Positions 52,041-61,996 of a stretch of 64,000 nt of DNA are shown here, piece after piece. The notes under the pieces were generated by a model, which ran no database searches, was not told where the DNA came from, and saw nothing but the letters and a program-made list of their open reading frames with translations. The position numbers and the translations under genes are program-made. Source of the stretch: Mycolicibacterium sp. CR10 (GTDB lineage: Bacteria; Actinomycetota; Actinomycetes; Mycobacteriales; Mycobacteriaceae); assembly GCF_005222675.1 (NCBI RefSeq), contig NZ_STGE01000023.1:62001-126000 (forward strand), written 5' to 3'. The stretch's first letter is position 1. Each line of letters opens with the position of its first letter.

Positions 52041-52963
52041 CTCGGCGCCGCGCGGACCCGGGTCCCCGCGTTGCCGGCGACGATCCCGGCGATGTCGCCC
52101 AGCGATCCGATCACGGCTTCATTGCCGGTATGGCGCGCAAAGTCGCACGCGGCGTGGACCTTCGGGCCCATCGATCCCGCGGGCAGGTCCAGGCCGGCCA
52201 GCTCATCGGGGGTGACCCTGCCCAGACGGTGCTGTTCGGGGGTGCCCCAACCGGTGTAGACACCGTCGACGTCGGTGGCGATAACCAGCAGGTCGGCGTC
52301 GAGCTGCTCGGCCAGCAGCGCCGAGGCGAGGTCCTTGTCGATCACCGCTTCGACGCCGCGCAGGTCACCGTGCTCGTCATACATCGTCGGGATGCCGCCC
52401 CCGCCGGCGCAGATCACGATCGTGCCCTGCTCCACCAGGCTTCGAATGGGCCGGATCTCGAAGATCCGCTTGGGTTTCGGGCTGGCGACCACCCGGCGGA
52501 ACTGGTCGCCGTCCGGGGCGATGGTCCAGCCGCTGGCCGCCTTCAGACGCTCCGCGGTGTCGCGGTCGTAGACCGGCCCGATCGGCTTGGTGGGGTGCTC
52601 GAAGGCGGGGTCGTTGCGATCGACCTCGATCATCGTCAAGAGGGTGGCCAGCGACTGGTCGCTCGGCAGCACGTTGCCCAACTCCTGTTCGATGACGTAG
52701 CCGATCATCGCCTCGGTCTGGGCGCCGAGCACGTCGAGCGGGTAGGGGGCCACCCCATGACCAAGATCGTGGTACGCCGCCGACTGCAGGGCGAGCAACC
52801 CCACCTGGGGGCCGTTGCCGTGGGCGACGACGATCTCGTTGCCGGCGGCGATGGCGGCGATGCTTTCGGCGGCGACCCGGATGTTCGCCCGCTGGTTGTC
52901 CGCGGTCATCGGCTGACCGCGCTGCAGCAACGCGTTGCCGCCCAGCGCGATCACGATCCTCAC
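52037..52963 (-). CDS. arcC: carbamate kinase
   Basis: Enzyme of 308 aa that transfers the phosphate of carbamoyl phosphate to ADP, the ATP-yielding step of the arginine deiminase pathway. It begins [23 protein letters not shown], has [12 protein letters not shown], the central [21 protein letters not shown] block ([16 protein letters not shown] here) and [32 protein letters not shown]. Length and motifs are normal for the family. The start is GTG at 52963, five bases after the arcB stop; a longer frame to 53245 would lie inside arcB. Its stop overlaps the ATPase start. Confidence 0.95.
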   Translation of the reverse strand: MRIVIALGGNALLQRGQPMTADNQRANIRVAAESIAAIAAGNEIVVAHGNGPQVGLLALQSAAYHDLGHGVAPYPLDVLGAQTEAMIGYVIEQELGNVLPSDQSLATLLTMIEVDRNDPAFEHPTKPIGPVYDRDTAERLKAASGWTIAPDGDQFRRVVASPKPKRIFEIRPIRSLVEQGTIVICAGGGGIPTMYDEHGDLRGVEAVIDKDLASALLAEQLDADLLVIATDVDGVYTGWGTPEQHRLGRVTPDELAGLDLPAGSMGPKVHAACDFARHTGNEAVIGSLGDIAGIVAGNAGTRVRAAPR

Positions 52964-52968
52964 GGCCG

Positions 52969-53973
52969 TCAGCTCAGCGCCGAGACGAGAACCGCTTTGA
53001 TCGTGTGCATCCGGTTCTCGGCCTGTTCGAAAGCGATGTTCGCCGGGCTCTCGAAGACGTCGTCGGTGACCTCGATGCCGTTCGACAGGAACGGGTACTG
53101 CGCCGCGATCTTGGCGCCGATCGTGGTCTCGCAGTTGTGATAGGCGGGAAGGCAGTGCATGAACTTCACCCGGGGGTTGCCTGAGGCTTTGATCAGGTCG
53201 GAATTGACCTGGAAGGGGAGCAGCATGTCGATCCGCTGACCCCATGTCTCCAGCGGTTCACCCATCGACACCCACACGTCGGTGTGGATGAAATCGACCC
53301 CGCGGACCGCCTTGTCTGGATCGTCGGTGATGGTGATTCGCGCCCCCGACGCATTGGCGAACTCGCGGCACATCGCGACATGGTCGTCGCTGGGCCACAG
53401 GTCCTTCGGGGCGCCGATGCGCACGTCCATGCCGAGCTTGGCTCCCACCAGCAGCAGCGAGTTGGCCATGTTGTTGCGGCCGTCGCCCACGAAGGCGTAA
53501 GCGATGTCGTGCAACGGCTTCGGGCAGTGTTCGGTCATGGTCAGCACATCGGCCAGCATCTGGGTGGGATGGAACTCGTCGGTGAGCCCGTTGAAGACCG
53601 GCACCCCTGCGTACTCCGCGAGTTCGTCGACGGTTTCCTGGGCGCTGCCGCGGTACTCGATCGCGTCGTACATCCGGCCGAGCACCCGGGCGGTGTCCTT
53701 CATCGATTCCTTGTGGCCGATCTGCGACGACGTCGGGTCGATGTAGGTGACGTGCGCACCCTCGTCGTGTGCCGCCACCTCGAATGCGCAGCGCGTGCGG
53801 GTCGACGTCTTCTCGAAGATCAGGGCAATATTCTTGCCCGCCAGGCTGTTCCGCGGGCTGCCGGAATACTTGGCCCGCTTGAGATCCCGGGCCAGGTCGA
53901 GCAGGTAGTGCAGGTCGCGATCGGTGTGGTGGACCAGGCTGAGCAGACTGCGGTTGCGATTGTTGAACGGCAT
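52969..53973 (-). CDS. arcB: ornithine carbamoyltransferase (catabolic)
   Basis: Transferase of 334 aa that phosphorolyses citrulline to ornithine and carbamoyl phosphate in the arginine deiminase pathway. The carbamoyl-phosphate site [16 protein letters not shown] is at about residues 53-68, DVWVSMGE lies in the ornithine domain, and the MHCLPAYHN motif carries the conserved HCLP. The length equals that of catabolic ArcB enzymes (about 335 aa), rather than the roughly 310 aa of mycobacterial ArgF. It sits 26 bases after arcA and five before arcC, so the catabolic role is clear from context. Confidence 0.95.
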   Translation of the reverse strand: MPFNNRNRSLLSLVHHTDRDLHYLLDLARDLKRAKYSGSPRNSLAGKNIALIFEKTSTRTRCAFEVAAHDEGAHVTYIDPTSSQIGHKESMKDTARVLGRMYDAIEYRGSAQETVDELAEYAGVPVFNGLTDEFHPTQMLADVLTMTEHCPKPLHDIAYAFVGDGRNNMANSLLLVGAKLGMDVRIGAPKDLWPSDDHVAMCREFANASGARITITDDPDKAVRGVDFIHTDVWVSMGEPLETWGQRIDMLLPFQVNSDLIKASGNPRVKFMHCLPAYHNCETTIGAKIAAQYPFLSNGIEVTDDVFESPANIAFEQAENRMHTIKAVLVSALS

Positions 53974-53999
53974 GTCGAATCCATTCTCGGGTGAAGAGA

Positions 54000-55259
54000 T
54001 CAGGTGTAGAGCGGGTCGCGCAGGATCGGACAGGTCATGCAGCGGCCACCGCCGCGGCCGCGGCCCAGTTCGCTGGCGTCGATGGTGACGACCTCCACGC
54101 CCGCCTTGCGCAGCGCCGTATTGGTCAGGGTGTTGCGGTCGTAGCCGATGACGACACCCGGCTCGAGCGCGACCACATTGTTGCCGTCATCCCATTGCTC
54201 GCGCTGAATGCCGTAGATGTCGCCTGCGGTGGTGACGACCCGGAAGGTCACGCCGACCGCGTCGCCGATCGTTTCGACGAGGCCCTTCGGTTCCCGTCGC
54301 ACGTCCAGTCCGGATGGCGCGCTGTCGTCGGGACGCAGGCTGATCGGCACGATGCCGTCGACGATCGGCGCGAACGCGGTCACCAGATCCCGGTCACAGA
54401 AGGTGAATACGGTGTCCAGGTGCATGGCCGACCGGGTCTTCGGCAGGCTGGCGATGACGACCCGTTCGGCGGCCCCGGCAGCGAACAGGTTCCGGGCCAC
54501 CTGGGTAATGGCCTGATGCGAAGACCGTTCACCCATGCCGATCACCACGAGACCCTTGCCGATCGGCATCACGTCACCGCCCTCGAGGGTGGCCAGACCG
54601 TGATCGCCGGGCCGCCCGTCGGTATCGCCGAGCCACACGTCGTATTTCTCGTCGGCGAATGCGGGGTGGAACTTGTAGACCGCGGTGGTGAGCAGGGTCT
54701 CCTGGCGCCGCGCCGGCCAGTACATCGGGTTCAACGTGACGCCGGAGAAGATCCAGGCGGAGTTGTCGCGCATGAACTGCGTGTTCGGCAGCGGACGGAT
54801 GACGAACCCCGCGGGGTCAAGGGAGTTGAGCAGCGACAGGAATCCGCTGTCCACCTCGTCGACCACGTCCTGGTAGGCGAGGCCGCCAATGAGGAACTCC
54901 GCCAACCGATCCGGTGCCAGTTCGGTCAGCCAGGCCCGGATCTCATGGGTGAGCCCCGGTCCGACGAGATTGTCGGTCACCGTGCGATCGAGCACCCACT
55001 GCCGGGCATCCGGAGTCGCCACCACGTCGGCGAGCAGATCCTGGAGTTCGAGGACCTCGACGCCGCGGTCCACCATTTTGGCGACGAAGTCGAAGTGGTC
55101 GCGGCGCGCCTGCTGCAACCAGATGACGTCGTCGAACAGGAGCTCGTGGCAGTTCTCCGGGGTGAGACGCTGGTGGGCCAGGCCGGGCGCGCAGACCATC
55201 ACACGGCGCAGCTTGCCCGCCTCCGACCAGACGCCGAGCCGGGAGTCGGTGGCGCTCAC
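54000..55259 (-). CDS. arcA: arginine deiminase
   Basis: Guanidino hydrolase of 419 aa that converts arginine to citrulline and ammonia. Family residues are visible: [15 protein letters not shown] (Asp in MRD), TLEGGDVM, the catalytic pair in [13 protein letters not shown] (His, Asp) and the nucleophile Cys at about 407 in [11 protein letters not shown] near the C-terminus. The start is GTG at 55259, overlapping the arcD stop (GTGA); the frame extends upstream to 55460, but that lies inside arcD. It is the second gene of arcDABC. Arginine deiminase is uncommon in mycobacterial annotation but typical of organisms that survive anoxia on arginine. Confidence 0.95.
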   Translation of the reverse strand: MSATDSRLGVWSEAGKLRRVMVCAPGLAHQRLTPENCHELLFDDVIWLQQARRDHFDFVAKMVDRGVEVLELQDLLADVVATPDARQWVLDRTVTDNLVGPGLTHEIRAWLTELAPDRLAEFLIGGLAYQDVVDEVDSGFLSLLNSLDPAGFVIRPLPNTQFMRDNSAWIFSGVTLNPMYWPARRQETLLTTAVYKFHPAFADEKYDVWLGDTDGRPGDHGLATLEGGDVMPIGKGLVVIGMGERSSHQAITQVARNLFAAGAAERVVIASLPKTRSAMHLDTVFTFCDRDLVTAFAPIVDGIVPISLRPDDSAPSGLDVRREPKGLVETIGDAVGVTFRVVTTAGDIYGIQREQWDDGNNVVALEPGVVIGYDRNTLTNTALRKAGVEVVTIDASELGRGRGGGRCMTCPILRDPLYT

Positions 55260-56734
55260 AGGACGGCCAGGTTTCCGGTGGCCATCAGCGCGGCGGCCAC
55301 GATCGACGTCAAGACCACGACCGCAACGACGGCCCATTCCGGTTTGGTGAACGCAGGCAGTCGACTTTCCCGGCGGGCCCACAGGTAGAGCCCGGTGCCC
55401 GCGAGGTAGAACAGCGCTGCGACGAGCAGATACTGCCAGCCGCCCGCATACACCAGCCACACCGCGTACCCCAGGGCGATGACGCCGATGATCAGATCCT
55501 TGGCGCGTCCATGGCCCGACTCGTAGGTCTCACCGCGCACCGCCAGCAGCACCTGGTAGGCCGCCGACCACAGGTAGGGCAGCAGGATCAGCGATGTTGC
55601 CAGGTAGACCAGATTGGTGTAGGTGCTCGAATTGGCGAGGGTCCACAGCAGCAGGGCCTGGACACAGATGTTGGTCAACCACAACGCATTTGCGGGCGCC
55701 CCGTGGGCGTTCTCGCTGGCGAGCGCCTTCGGCATGACGTGTTCGTGGGCGGGCAGGCGCAAGATCTCGACGCACAGCAGCACCCACGCGATCAGCGCGC
55801 CGAGCAGCGAGATCACGAGGCCGATCGAGATGAAGGCCGCGCCCCAGCTGCCCACCTGAGCCTCCAGGACCCCCGCCATCGACGGATCGGGCACTCCGGC
55901 GAGCTCCGCCTGGGCCATCAAGCCGTACGACAGCAGGTTTACCATCAGCAGCAGGACCAGCACCCCGACGAAGCCGAGCACGGTGGCCCGCCCGACATCC
56001 CGGCGGTTGGCGGCGCGCTGCGAGTAGACGGCGGCACCCTCGATGCCGATGAACACCCACACCGTCACCAGCATCATGTTCTTGATCTGGGTCACCGTGT
56101 CACCGAGTGGCGCGCCGTCGATCTGGGTGGCCTTGCCCCAGAAGTCGGCGCTGAAAAGTCCCGCCTTGAATCCGACGGCGGCGATGGCAATGAACACCAG
56201 GATCGGGACCACCTTCGCGATGGTCACCACAACGTTGACGAGCGCGGCCGTCTGGACGCCGCGAAGGGTCAGGAAGTGCACGACCCACAGCACCACCGAC
56301 GCACCGATGATCGCGGGAACGGTGGCACCGCCTTCGAATCCGGGGAAGAAGTAGCCCAGAGTCGAGAACAACAGGACGAGGTAGGCCACGTTGCCCACCC
56401 ATGCCGACACCCAGTAGCCGAAGGCCGAGGTGAAACCGATGTAGTTGCCGAAACCGGCGCGGGCGTAACCGTAGACGCCGCCGTCGACGTCGGGCTTGCG
56501 GGTCGCCAGGGTCTGGAAGACGAACGCCAGCGTCAGCATGCCGACACCGGTGATCGCCCAACCGATGAGAAGTGGGCCAGGCGCGGCGCTGCCCGCCATC
56601 TGCGACGGCAGGGCGAAGATTCCGCTGCCGATCATGGAACCGACGACGATCGCCGTCAGGGCCGCCAGGCCGAGGCCCTTCTTCGTGCCAGAAGGCCGGG
56701 TGGCCGGCGGCGGAGATATCAGTGTCTCGGACAT
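55256..56734 (-). CDS. arcD: arginine/ornithine antiporter (APC family)
   Basis: Amino-acid/polyamine/organocation transporter of 492 aa with about 12 to 14 membrane helices. The N-terminal helix has the family motif [23 protein letters not shown] with GSGIF for substrate binding; [30 protein letters not shown] follows. The position at the head of arcA-arcB-arcC identifies it as the exchanger that imports arginine for ornithine. The start MSETLISPP at 56734 replaces a longer frame to 56770. A DosR-like palindrome lies 77 bases upstream, the only obvious control element for the five-gene operon that ends with the P1B ATPase. Confidence 0.93.
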   Translation of the reverse strand: MSETLISPPPATRPSGTKKGLGLAALTAIVVGSMIGSGIFALPSQMAGSAAPGPLLIGWAITGVGMLTLAFVFQTLATRKPDVDGGVYGYARAGFGNYIGFTSAFGYWVSAWVGNVAYLVLLFSTLGYFFPGFEGGATVPAIIGASVVLWVVHFLTLRGVQTAALVNVVVTIAKVVPILVFIAIAAVGFKAGLFSADFWGKATQIDGAPLGDTVTQIKNMMLVTVWVFIGIEGAAVYSQRAANRRDVGRATVLGFVGVLVLLLMVNLLSYGLMAQAELAGVPDPSMAGVLEAQVGSWGAAFISIGLVISLLGALIAWVLLCVEILRLPAHEHVMPKALASENAHGAPANALWLTNICVQALLLWTLANSSTYTNLVYLATSLILLPYLWSAAYQVLLAVRGETYESGHGRAKDLIIGVIALGYAVWLVYAGGWQYLLVAALFYLAGTGLYLWARRESRLPAFTKPEWAVVAVVVLTSIVAAALMATGNLAVL

Positions 56735-56811
56735 CGTTGTCCTCCAGGCTCGAGAGGTGTGGGAGATCACACCTTGTGATTGACGCTATGGGAGCCGTCG
56801 GGCCCGGTGAG

Positions 56812-56825
56812 GAGGCTTTAGTCCT
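56812..56825 (-). promoter_or_regulatory. DosR-box-like palindrome F, upstream of arcD
   Basis: GAGGCTTTAGTCCT matches GGGACTWWAGTCCC at 11 of 14 positions (core CTTTAGTCC intact). It lies 77 bases before the arcD ATG at 56734, in the 150-base gap behind the cupin gene. Confidence 0.55.
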
Positions 56826-56884
56826 TGGTTCGAGGCGCGTAAGTCACACGCGGGGCGGCGCCGCCGGAATGAGCCGGGCTGTGG

Positions 56885-57217
56885 TCAGCCGGATTTCGCG
56901 ACGGTGAGCAGGATTGTCGAGCCTTCGACGGCTTCGAGTGAATGGCGCGCATCGGGCACGATGATCAGATCGCCCGCGGAGCCTTCCCAGCTGTCGTCGC
57001 CGGCGATCAGCCGCACGCGGCCGTGCAGCACGTGGACCGTCGCTTCGCCGGGATTCTCGTGTTCGTCAAGCTTCTGACCGGCCATCAACGCGATCACGGT
57101 CTGACGAAGGACGTGTTCGTGGCCGCCGTAGACGGTGTGGGAGCTGCGTCCGCTGGAAGCACGTTCTGCGCCTGCGAGGTGCTCGCGGGACAGTGCCGTC
57201 AAAGAGATCTTGTTCAT
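56885..57217 (-). CDS. small cupin protein
   Basis: Single-cupin protein of 110 aa. GQKLDEHENPGEATVHVLHGRVRLIAGDDSW carries the first cupin motif, with His/Glu candidate ligands in EHENPGEATVHV, and GDLIIVPDARHSLEAVEGSTILLTV carries the second with a His. It is likely a metal-binding sensor or enzyme of LuxR-associated or 'cupin_2' type. The ATG at 57217 follows GAGGAGG; a longer frame to 57337 would run across the divergent hox promoter. It is divergent from hoxF and upstream of arcD on the same strand, so it links the two energy operons physically. The specific function is unknown. Confidence 0.85.
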   Translation of the reverse strand: MNKISLTALSREHLAGAERASSGRSSHTVYGGHEHVLRQTVIALMAGQKLDEHENPGEATVHVLHGRVRLIAGDDSWEGSAGDLIIVPDARHSLEAVEGSTILLTVAKSG

Positions 57218-57380
57218 CGGGCCTCCTCGAGTTCTCACGGTAGTCGCCCGACCGCGGTAGCCGTGTTCGATCGGCAGGATCGCGATGAGGTGACCAACTG
57301 CCCTGTTCACACCGCGCCACCAGAGGATGATGGTCATTGGACGGCGGTCGAGCAGACGATCGATGACTGATGGGAGCTCG

Positions 57381-59192
57381 ATGAACGCAGATATCGAGAC
57401 CGTGCTGCGTCGCTATGGCTACGACGGAACGCGGTTGATCGACATCCTGTGGGACGTCCAGAATCTGTACGGCCACATTCCTGCTGAGCACCTGCCGCAG
57501 ATGGCGGCCGCGCTGAACCGGTCTCCGTTGGACATCGTCGAGACGGCCTCGTTCTACCACTTCTTCCACACCACGCCGTCGGGGATTCACCGGATCTACC
57601 TGAGCAACACGGTGATTGCCAAGATGAACGGATATCAGGCGGTCTACGACGCACTCGAGCAGCACACCGGGGTCCGCTTCGGTGACGCCGGGGAGGCAGC
57701 CTTGTTCGGTCTGTTCGAAACGCCGTGCATCGGACTCAGCGACCAGGAACCGGCGATGCTGATCGACGGTGTGGTGTTCACGCGGCTGACGCCCGACACC
57801 GTCGCCGACGTCGTCGCCCAGTTGAAGGCCGGCAGAACAGCCGCGCAGATCGCGAATCCTGCTGGGCTGCCCGAGGATGACCTCGCCTACGTCGACCATC
57901 TGGTCAAGTCCAACGTCCTGACGCGTGGGCCGGTGTTCTTCAGCGGGCAGGCGGATCACACCGCGTTGCTCAAACGGTGCCTCGGCAGTTCACCCGAGGA
58001 GACGATCGCCACGATCCTCGACTCCGGACTGCGCGGCTACGGCGGTGCCGGGTTCCGCACCGGGCTGAAGTGGCAGCTGTGTCGGGCCGCCGCCGGCGAT
58101 GACAAATACGTCATCTGCAACGCCGACGAGGGTGAGCCGGGCACGTTCAAGGACCGGGCGCTGCTGACCCGAGCACCCAAAGACGTCTTTCTCGGAATGG
58201 TCATCGCCGCCTACGCGATCGGTAGCAGGCACGGGATCATCTATCTCCGTGCCGAATACGTCTACCTGAGGCACTACCTCGAGCGCCAACTTCGGGAACT
58301 CCGTGAGGACGGTCTGCTCGGCTGCGGCATCGGCGGGCAGCCGGGATTCGATTTCGACATCCGTATCCAGATGGGCGCCGGCGCTTACGTCTGCGGTGAA
58401 GAATCCGCTCTGATCGAGTCCTGCGAGGGCAAACGGGGTACGCCGCGGCTGAAGCCGCCCTACCCGATCCAGCAGGGTTACCTCGGCAAACCCACCTGCG
58501 TCAACAACGTCGAAACCTTGGCTGCCGCAACCCGGGTGATGGAGGAAGGCGTCGAATGGTTTCGGCGAATGGGCACCGCGGAATCGGTGGGCACGCGGCT
58601 GCTGAGTGTCGCCGGCGACTGCCGCAGCCCCGGCGTCTACGAGGTCGAGTGGGGCGTCACCCTCGATGAAGTGCTGACCATGGTCGGCGCGCAGAACGCC
58701 CGCGCTGTCCAGATCAGTGGTCCGTCGGGGGAGTGCCTGTCGGTGCAGGCAGATGGCCGGCGCCGGATCGCCTACGAGGACATCGGATGCAACGGGGCCG
58801 TCACCATCTTCGACGCCACCCGCGACCTGCTCGACATCGTCAGGGACTACGCGAAGTTCTTCATGGACGAGTCCTGCGGCATCTGTGTTCCCTGCCGGAC
58901 AGGCACCGTGGATCTGTACGACAAGGTCGAGCTCGTGATCGCAGGCAACGCCGTACAACAGGATCTCGACGAGGTGGCCCGCTGGGGTGCGCTGGTGCAC
59001 GCGACCAGTCGGTGCGGTCTCGGAGCCACCGCGGCCAACCCGATCCTCACCACGCTCGAGAAGTTCCCCGAGATCTATCGGCGGAAGTTGCGCACCGAGG
59101 AACACACCCTGCTGGCATCGTTCGATCTCGATGCCGCGCTGGCCGGGTATGAGAAGGCGCGGACCGAATTGCAGACGGGTGGGACGGCGTGA
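57381..59192 (+). CDS. hoxF: NAD-reducing hydrogenase diaphorase subunit HoxF
   Basis: Diaphorase subunit of the soluble NAD-reducing [NiFe] hydrogenase (group 3d), 603 aa, almost the length of Ralstonia eutropha HoxF (602 aa), with near-continuous similarity. The NuoE-like N-terminus (residues 1-170, LIDILWDVQNLYGHIP, ETASFYHFFHTTPSG) is fused to a NuoF-like part: the glycine-rich flavin/NAD loop GYGGAGFRTGLKW near 219, GAGAYVCGEESALIESCEGKRG, and a [4Fe-4S] motif SCGICVPCRTG with a later Cys in SRCGLGAT. It transfers electrons between the small subunits and NAD. The start MNADIETVLRRY at 57381 matches the Ralstonia N-terminus and has GGGAG upstream; an ATG at 57363 is possible. The stop overlaps hoxU. 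Confidence 0.96.
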   Translation: MNADIETVLRRYGYDGTRLIDILWDVQNLYGHIPAEHLPQMAAALNRSPLDIVETASFYHFFHTTPSGIHRIYLSNTVIAKMNGYQAVYDALEQHTGVRFGDAGEAALFGLFETPCIGLSDQEPAMLIDGVVFTRLTPDTVADVVAQLKAGRTAAQIANPAGLPEDDLAYVDHLVKSNVLTRGPVFFSGQADHTALLKRCLGSSPEETIATILDSGLRGYGGAGFRTGLKWQLCRAAAGDDKYVICNADEGEPGTFKDRALLTRAPKDVFLGMVIAAYAIGSRHGIIYLRAEYVYLRHYLERQLRELREDGLLGCGIGGQPGFDFDIRIQMGAGAYVCGEESALIESCEGKRGTPRLKPPYPIQQGYLGKPTCVNNVETLAAATRVMEEGVEWFRRMGTAESVGTRLLSVAGDCRSPGVYEVEWGVTLDEVLTMVGAQNARAVQISGPSGECLSVQADGRRRIAYEDIGCNGAVTIFDATRDLLDIVRDYAKFFMDESCGICVPCRTGTVDLYDKVELVIAGNAVQQDLDEVARWGALVHATSRCGLGATAANPILTTLEKFPEIYRRKLRTEEHTLLASFDLDAALAGYEKARTELQTGGTA

Positions 59193-59905
59193 GCATCCGC
59201 ATCGAGATCGATGGAGTGTCGGTGCCGACCGAGGAGGGCGAAACCCTGGTCGACGTCGCCGCCGACGCCGGTGTGTACATCCCGACGCTGTGCTACCTGA
59301 GGGGCAAGCCGTGCCTGGGCACCTGCCGGGTGTGCTCGGTCAAGGTGAACGGCGTTGTGGCCGCGGCCTGCACGGTCCGCGTCTCGGACGGGATGACGGT
59401 CGAGGTCGACGAACCGGAAACCGCAGATATGCGAAAGGCATTAGTAGAGTTGCTGTTCACCGAAGGCAACCACAACTGCCCGAGTTGTGAGAAGAGCGGC
59501 CGGTGCACGCTTCAGGCGGTCGGCTATGAGGTGGACATGCTCGTCTCACGCTTTCCCTACCGATTCCCGGTTCGCGAGCGGGACCACGTGTCGGAGCGGA
59601 TCTGGCTGGAGCGGGACCGGTGCATCTTCTGCCAACGTTGCGTGGACTTCGTCCGCGACGAAACCACCGGTCTCAAGATCTTCAGCATCAATCACCGTGG
59701 CCGCGAATCGCGTATCGAAGTCGACGCCGAACGCGCCGACGCCATGCCGATCGAACAGGTCCGCTATGCCGTCGAGATCTGCCCCGTCGGCGCCATCCTC
59801 GAGAAGGGCGTCGGCTACGACGTGCCGATCGGGCGGCGCAAGTACGAAGTGAAATCCGTCCGCGACCGGACTCTCGACCCGGCAGACGAAACAGGTGCGC
59901 CGTGA
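59189..59905 (+). CDS. hoxU: NAD-reducing hydrogenase subunit HoxU
   Basis: Iron-sulfur electron-transfer subunit of 238 aa, homologous to the N-terminus of NuoG. An N-terminal [2Fe-2S] ferredoxin domain (PTLCYLRGKPCLGTCRVCSV and AACTVRV), the His/Cys segment HNCPSCEKSGRCTLQ, and a [4Fe-4S] motif DRCIFCQRCVDF with a later CPVGAI are in order. It wires HoxF to HoxY. The start is GTG at 59189 overlapping the hoxF stop, and its TGA overlaps the hoxY GTG, so expression is tightly coupled. All expected cysteines are present. Confidence 0.95.
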   Translation: MSIRIEIDGVSVPTEEGETLVDVAADAGVYIPTLCYLRGKPCLGTCRVCSVKVNGVVAAACTVRVSDGMTVEVDEPETADMRKALVELLFTEGNHNCPSCEKSGRCTLQAVGYEVDMLVSRFPYRFPVRERDHVSERIWLERDRCIFCQRCVDFVRDETTGLKIFSINHRGRESRIEVDAERADAMPIEQVRYAVEICPVGAILEKGVGYDVPIGRRKYEVKSVRDRTLDPADETGAP

Positions 59906-60519
59906 CCGAGGAAATCAGGTCGGACGAACTGCCCACGACACCAGTGGATCCGGCGCTGTCGGCAGGTCGTGACGGCAAAATCAATGTGGCCATGATCAGC
60001 CTGTGTGGCTGCTGGGGATGCACGTTGTCGTTTCTCGACGTGGACGAGCGGATCCTGCCGCTGTTGACCAAGGTCACCATTCACCGGTCCTCGCTCACCG
60101 ATATCAAGAGAATTACGCAGCGGTGCGCCATCGGCTTCATCGAAGGCGGCGTGGCCAACGAGGACAACATCGAGACGTTGGAGCACTTCCGGGAGAACTG
60201 CGACATCCTGATCTCCGTCGGCGCCTGCGCGGTGTGGGGTGGCGTTCCGGCGATGCGCAACGTCTTCGAGTTGACGGACTGTCTGGCCGAGGCGTACATC
60301 GACTCGCCGACCGCCGTTCCCGGTGCCGCACCCGTCATCCCCTGCCACCCGGACATTCCCCGGATCCTCACCAAGGTGCACCCCTGCCACGAAGTGGTGA
60401 AGATGGACTACTTCATTCCCGGCTGCCCGCCAGACGCCGACGCCATATTCACGGTGCTCGACGATCTGTTGAATGGTCGCCCGGTCGCGCTGCCCCGCTC
60501 GCTGAATCACTACGACTGA
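59902..60519 (+). CDS. hoxY: NAD-reducing hydrogenase small subunit HoxY
   Basis: Hydrogenase small subunit of 205 aa holding the proximal [4Fe-4S] cluster. Cluster ligands are in LCGCWGCTLSFLD, SVGACAVWGGVPAMRN and PCHP/PGCPPDADA. It is the short form typical of group 3d enzymes, without a twin-arginine signal or the extra cluster domain of membrane-bound hydrogenases, so the enzyme is cytoplasmic. The start is GTG at 59902, overlapping the hoxU stop (GTGA); the open frame extends far upstream, but only as a shadow of hoxU. It lies 16 bases before hoxH. Confidence 0.95.
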   Translation: MTEEIRSDELPTTPVDPALSAGRDGKINVAMISLCGCWGCTLSFLDVDERILPLLTKVTIHRSSLTDIKRITQRCAIGFIEGGVANEDNIETLEHFRENCDILISVGACAVWGGVPAMRNVFELTDCLAEAYIDSPTAVPGAAPVIPCHPDIPRILTKVHPCHEVVKMDYFIPGCPPDADAIFTVLDDLLNGRPVALPRSLNHYD

Positions 60520-60535
60520 TCCCGGAAGGTTTTGC

Positions 60536-61996
60536 GTGAGTAGAAAGATCGTCATCGACCCCGTCACCCGCATCGAGGGCCACGGCAAGGTGACCGTCAA
60601 CCTCGACGACGCCGGCAACGTCGTCAACGCCCGGCTGCATGTCGTCGAGTTCCGCGGCTTCGAGAAATTCGTTCAGGGCCATCCGTTCTGGGAGGCGCCG
60701 ATGCTGATGCAGCGTATCTGCGGAATCTGTTTCGTCAGCCACCACCTGTGTGGGGCCAAGGTTCTCGACGACATGATCGGCGCGGGCGGGCAAGGCGGAA
60801 GCGGGATTACGCGGACCGCCGAGAAGATCCGCCGTCTCGGTCACTACGCGCAGATGCTGCAGTCGCATGCCACCGCATATTTCTATCTGGTGGTCCCCGA
60901 GATGATGTTCGGGATGGACGCCGCGCCCGAGCAACGCAACCTCCTCGGTCTGATCGAGGCGGACCCCGCACTGATGCGCCGAGTGATCATGCTGCGCAAG
61001 TGGGGCCAGGAGGTCATCAAGACCGTCTTCGGAAGGAGGATGCACGGCATCAACTCGGTACCCGGTGGTGTCGACAAGAACCTGAGCCGCGCCGAATGCG
61101 ACCGCCTCCTCAACGGTGAGGAGGGGCTGCCGTCGATCGACGAGGTGATCGACTACGCACAGGACGGTCTTCGGCTGTTCTACGACTTCCATGAGAACAA
61201 TCGAAGCCAGGTCGACGGCTTCGCCGACGTTCCCGCGCTCAACATGTCCTTGGTCGACGCCGACGGCAACGTGGACTACTACCACGGCGCGCTGCGGATC
61301 GTCGACGAGAAGAAAAGCGTCGTCAGCGAATTCGACTATCACGACTACCTCGACCATTTCTCCGAAGCTGTCGAGGAGTGGAGCTATATGAAGTTCCCGT
61401 TCCTCAAGGAACTCGGCCGGGAGAAGGGCTCGGTTCGGGTGGGTCCGTTGGCGCGGATGAACGTGACGAACTCGCTGTCCACTCCGCTGGCCCAGGAGGC
61501 GCTGGAGCGCTTCCACGCATACACCCACGGTGCACCGAACAACATGACGTTGCACACCAATTGGGCACGCACCATCGAAGTGCTCCATGCCGCCGAACTG
61601 ATCGAACAGTTGCTGCGCGATCCCGATCTGCAGAAGCACGACCTGGTCGTCTCCGGCGAGTGGGTAGGTGAGGGTGTCGGCGTGGTCGAAGCACCTCGAG
61701 GGACGTTGTTGCATCACTACCGTGCCGGTGCCGAAGGTGACATCACCTTCGCCAACCTCATCGTGGCCACGACACACAACAACGAGGTTCTCAATCGCAC
61801 CGTGCGCTCCGTCGCCGAGGACTATCTGGTGGGTCGCGGTGAGATCACTGAAGGCATGATGAATGCCATCGAGGTGGGAATCCGCGCGTTCGACCCCTGC
61901 CTGAGTTGCGCGACGCATGCCTTCGGGCAGATGCCGCTGATCGTGACCGTCCATGACCCGGCGGGGAACGTGATCAGCGAACACGTCCGGTCGTGA
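60536..61996 (+). CDS. hoxH: NAD-reducing hydrogenase large subunit HoxH
   Basis: Catalytic [NiFe] subunit of 486 aa, strongly similar to Ralstonia HoxH from the first residues (SRKIVIDPVTRIEGHGKV). The four NiFe-ligating cysteines are present: L1 motif RICGICFVSHH at about 60-70 and L2 motif DPCLSCATH at 453-461. A 25-residue C-terminal extension follows the final His and is the peptide removed by the maturation protease after Ni insertion. The start is GTG at 60536. The stop overlaps hoxW (GTGA). Maturation also needs HypA-F, none of which is in this window. Confidence 0.96.
   Translation: MSRKIVIDPVTRIEGHGKVTVNLDDAGNVVNARLHVVEFRGFEKFVQGHPFWEAPMLMQRICGICFVSHHLCGAKVLDDMIGAGGQGGSGITRTAEKIRRLGHYAQMLQSHATAYFYLVVPEMMFGMDAAPEQRNLLGLIEADPALMRRVIMLRKWGQEVIKTVFGRRMHGINSVPGGVDKNLSRAECDRLLNGEEGLPSIDEVIDYAQDGLRLFYDFHENNRSQVDGFADVPALNMSLVDADGNVDYYHGALRIVDEKKSVVSEFDYHDYLDHFSEAVEEWSYMKFPFLKELGREKGSVRVGPLARMNVTNSLSTPLAQEALERFHAYTHGAPNNMTLHTNWARTIEVLHAAELIEQLLRDPDLQKHDLVVSGEWVGEGVGVVEAPRGTLLHHYRAGAEGDITFANLIVATTHNNEVLNRTVRSVAEDYLVGRGEITEGMMNAIEVGIRAFDPCLSCATHAFGQMPLIVTVHDPAGNVISEHVRS

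Noticed and set aside
60449..61984. Long open frame (511 codons) opposite hoxH
   Set aside because: Antisense to the strongly conserved hydrogenase large subunit and without any family signature.
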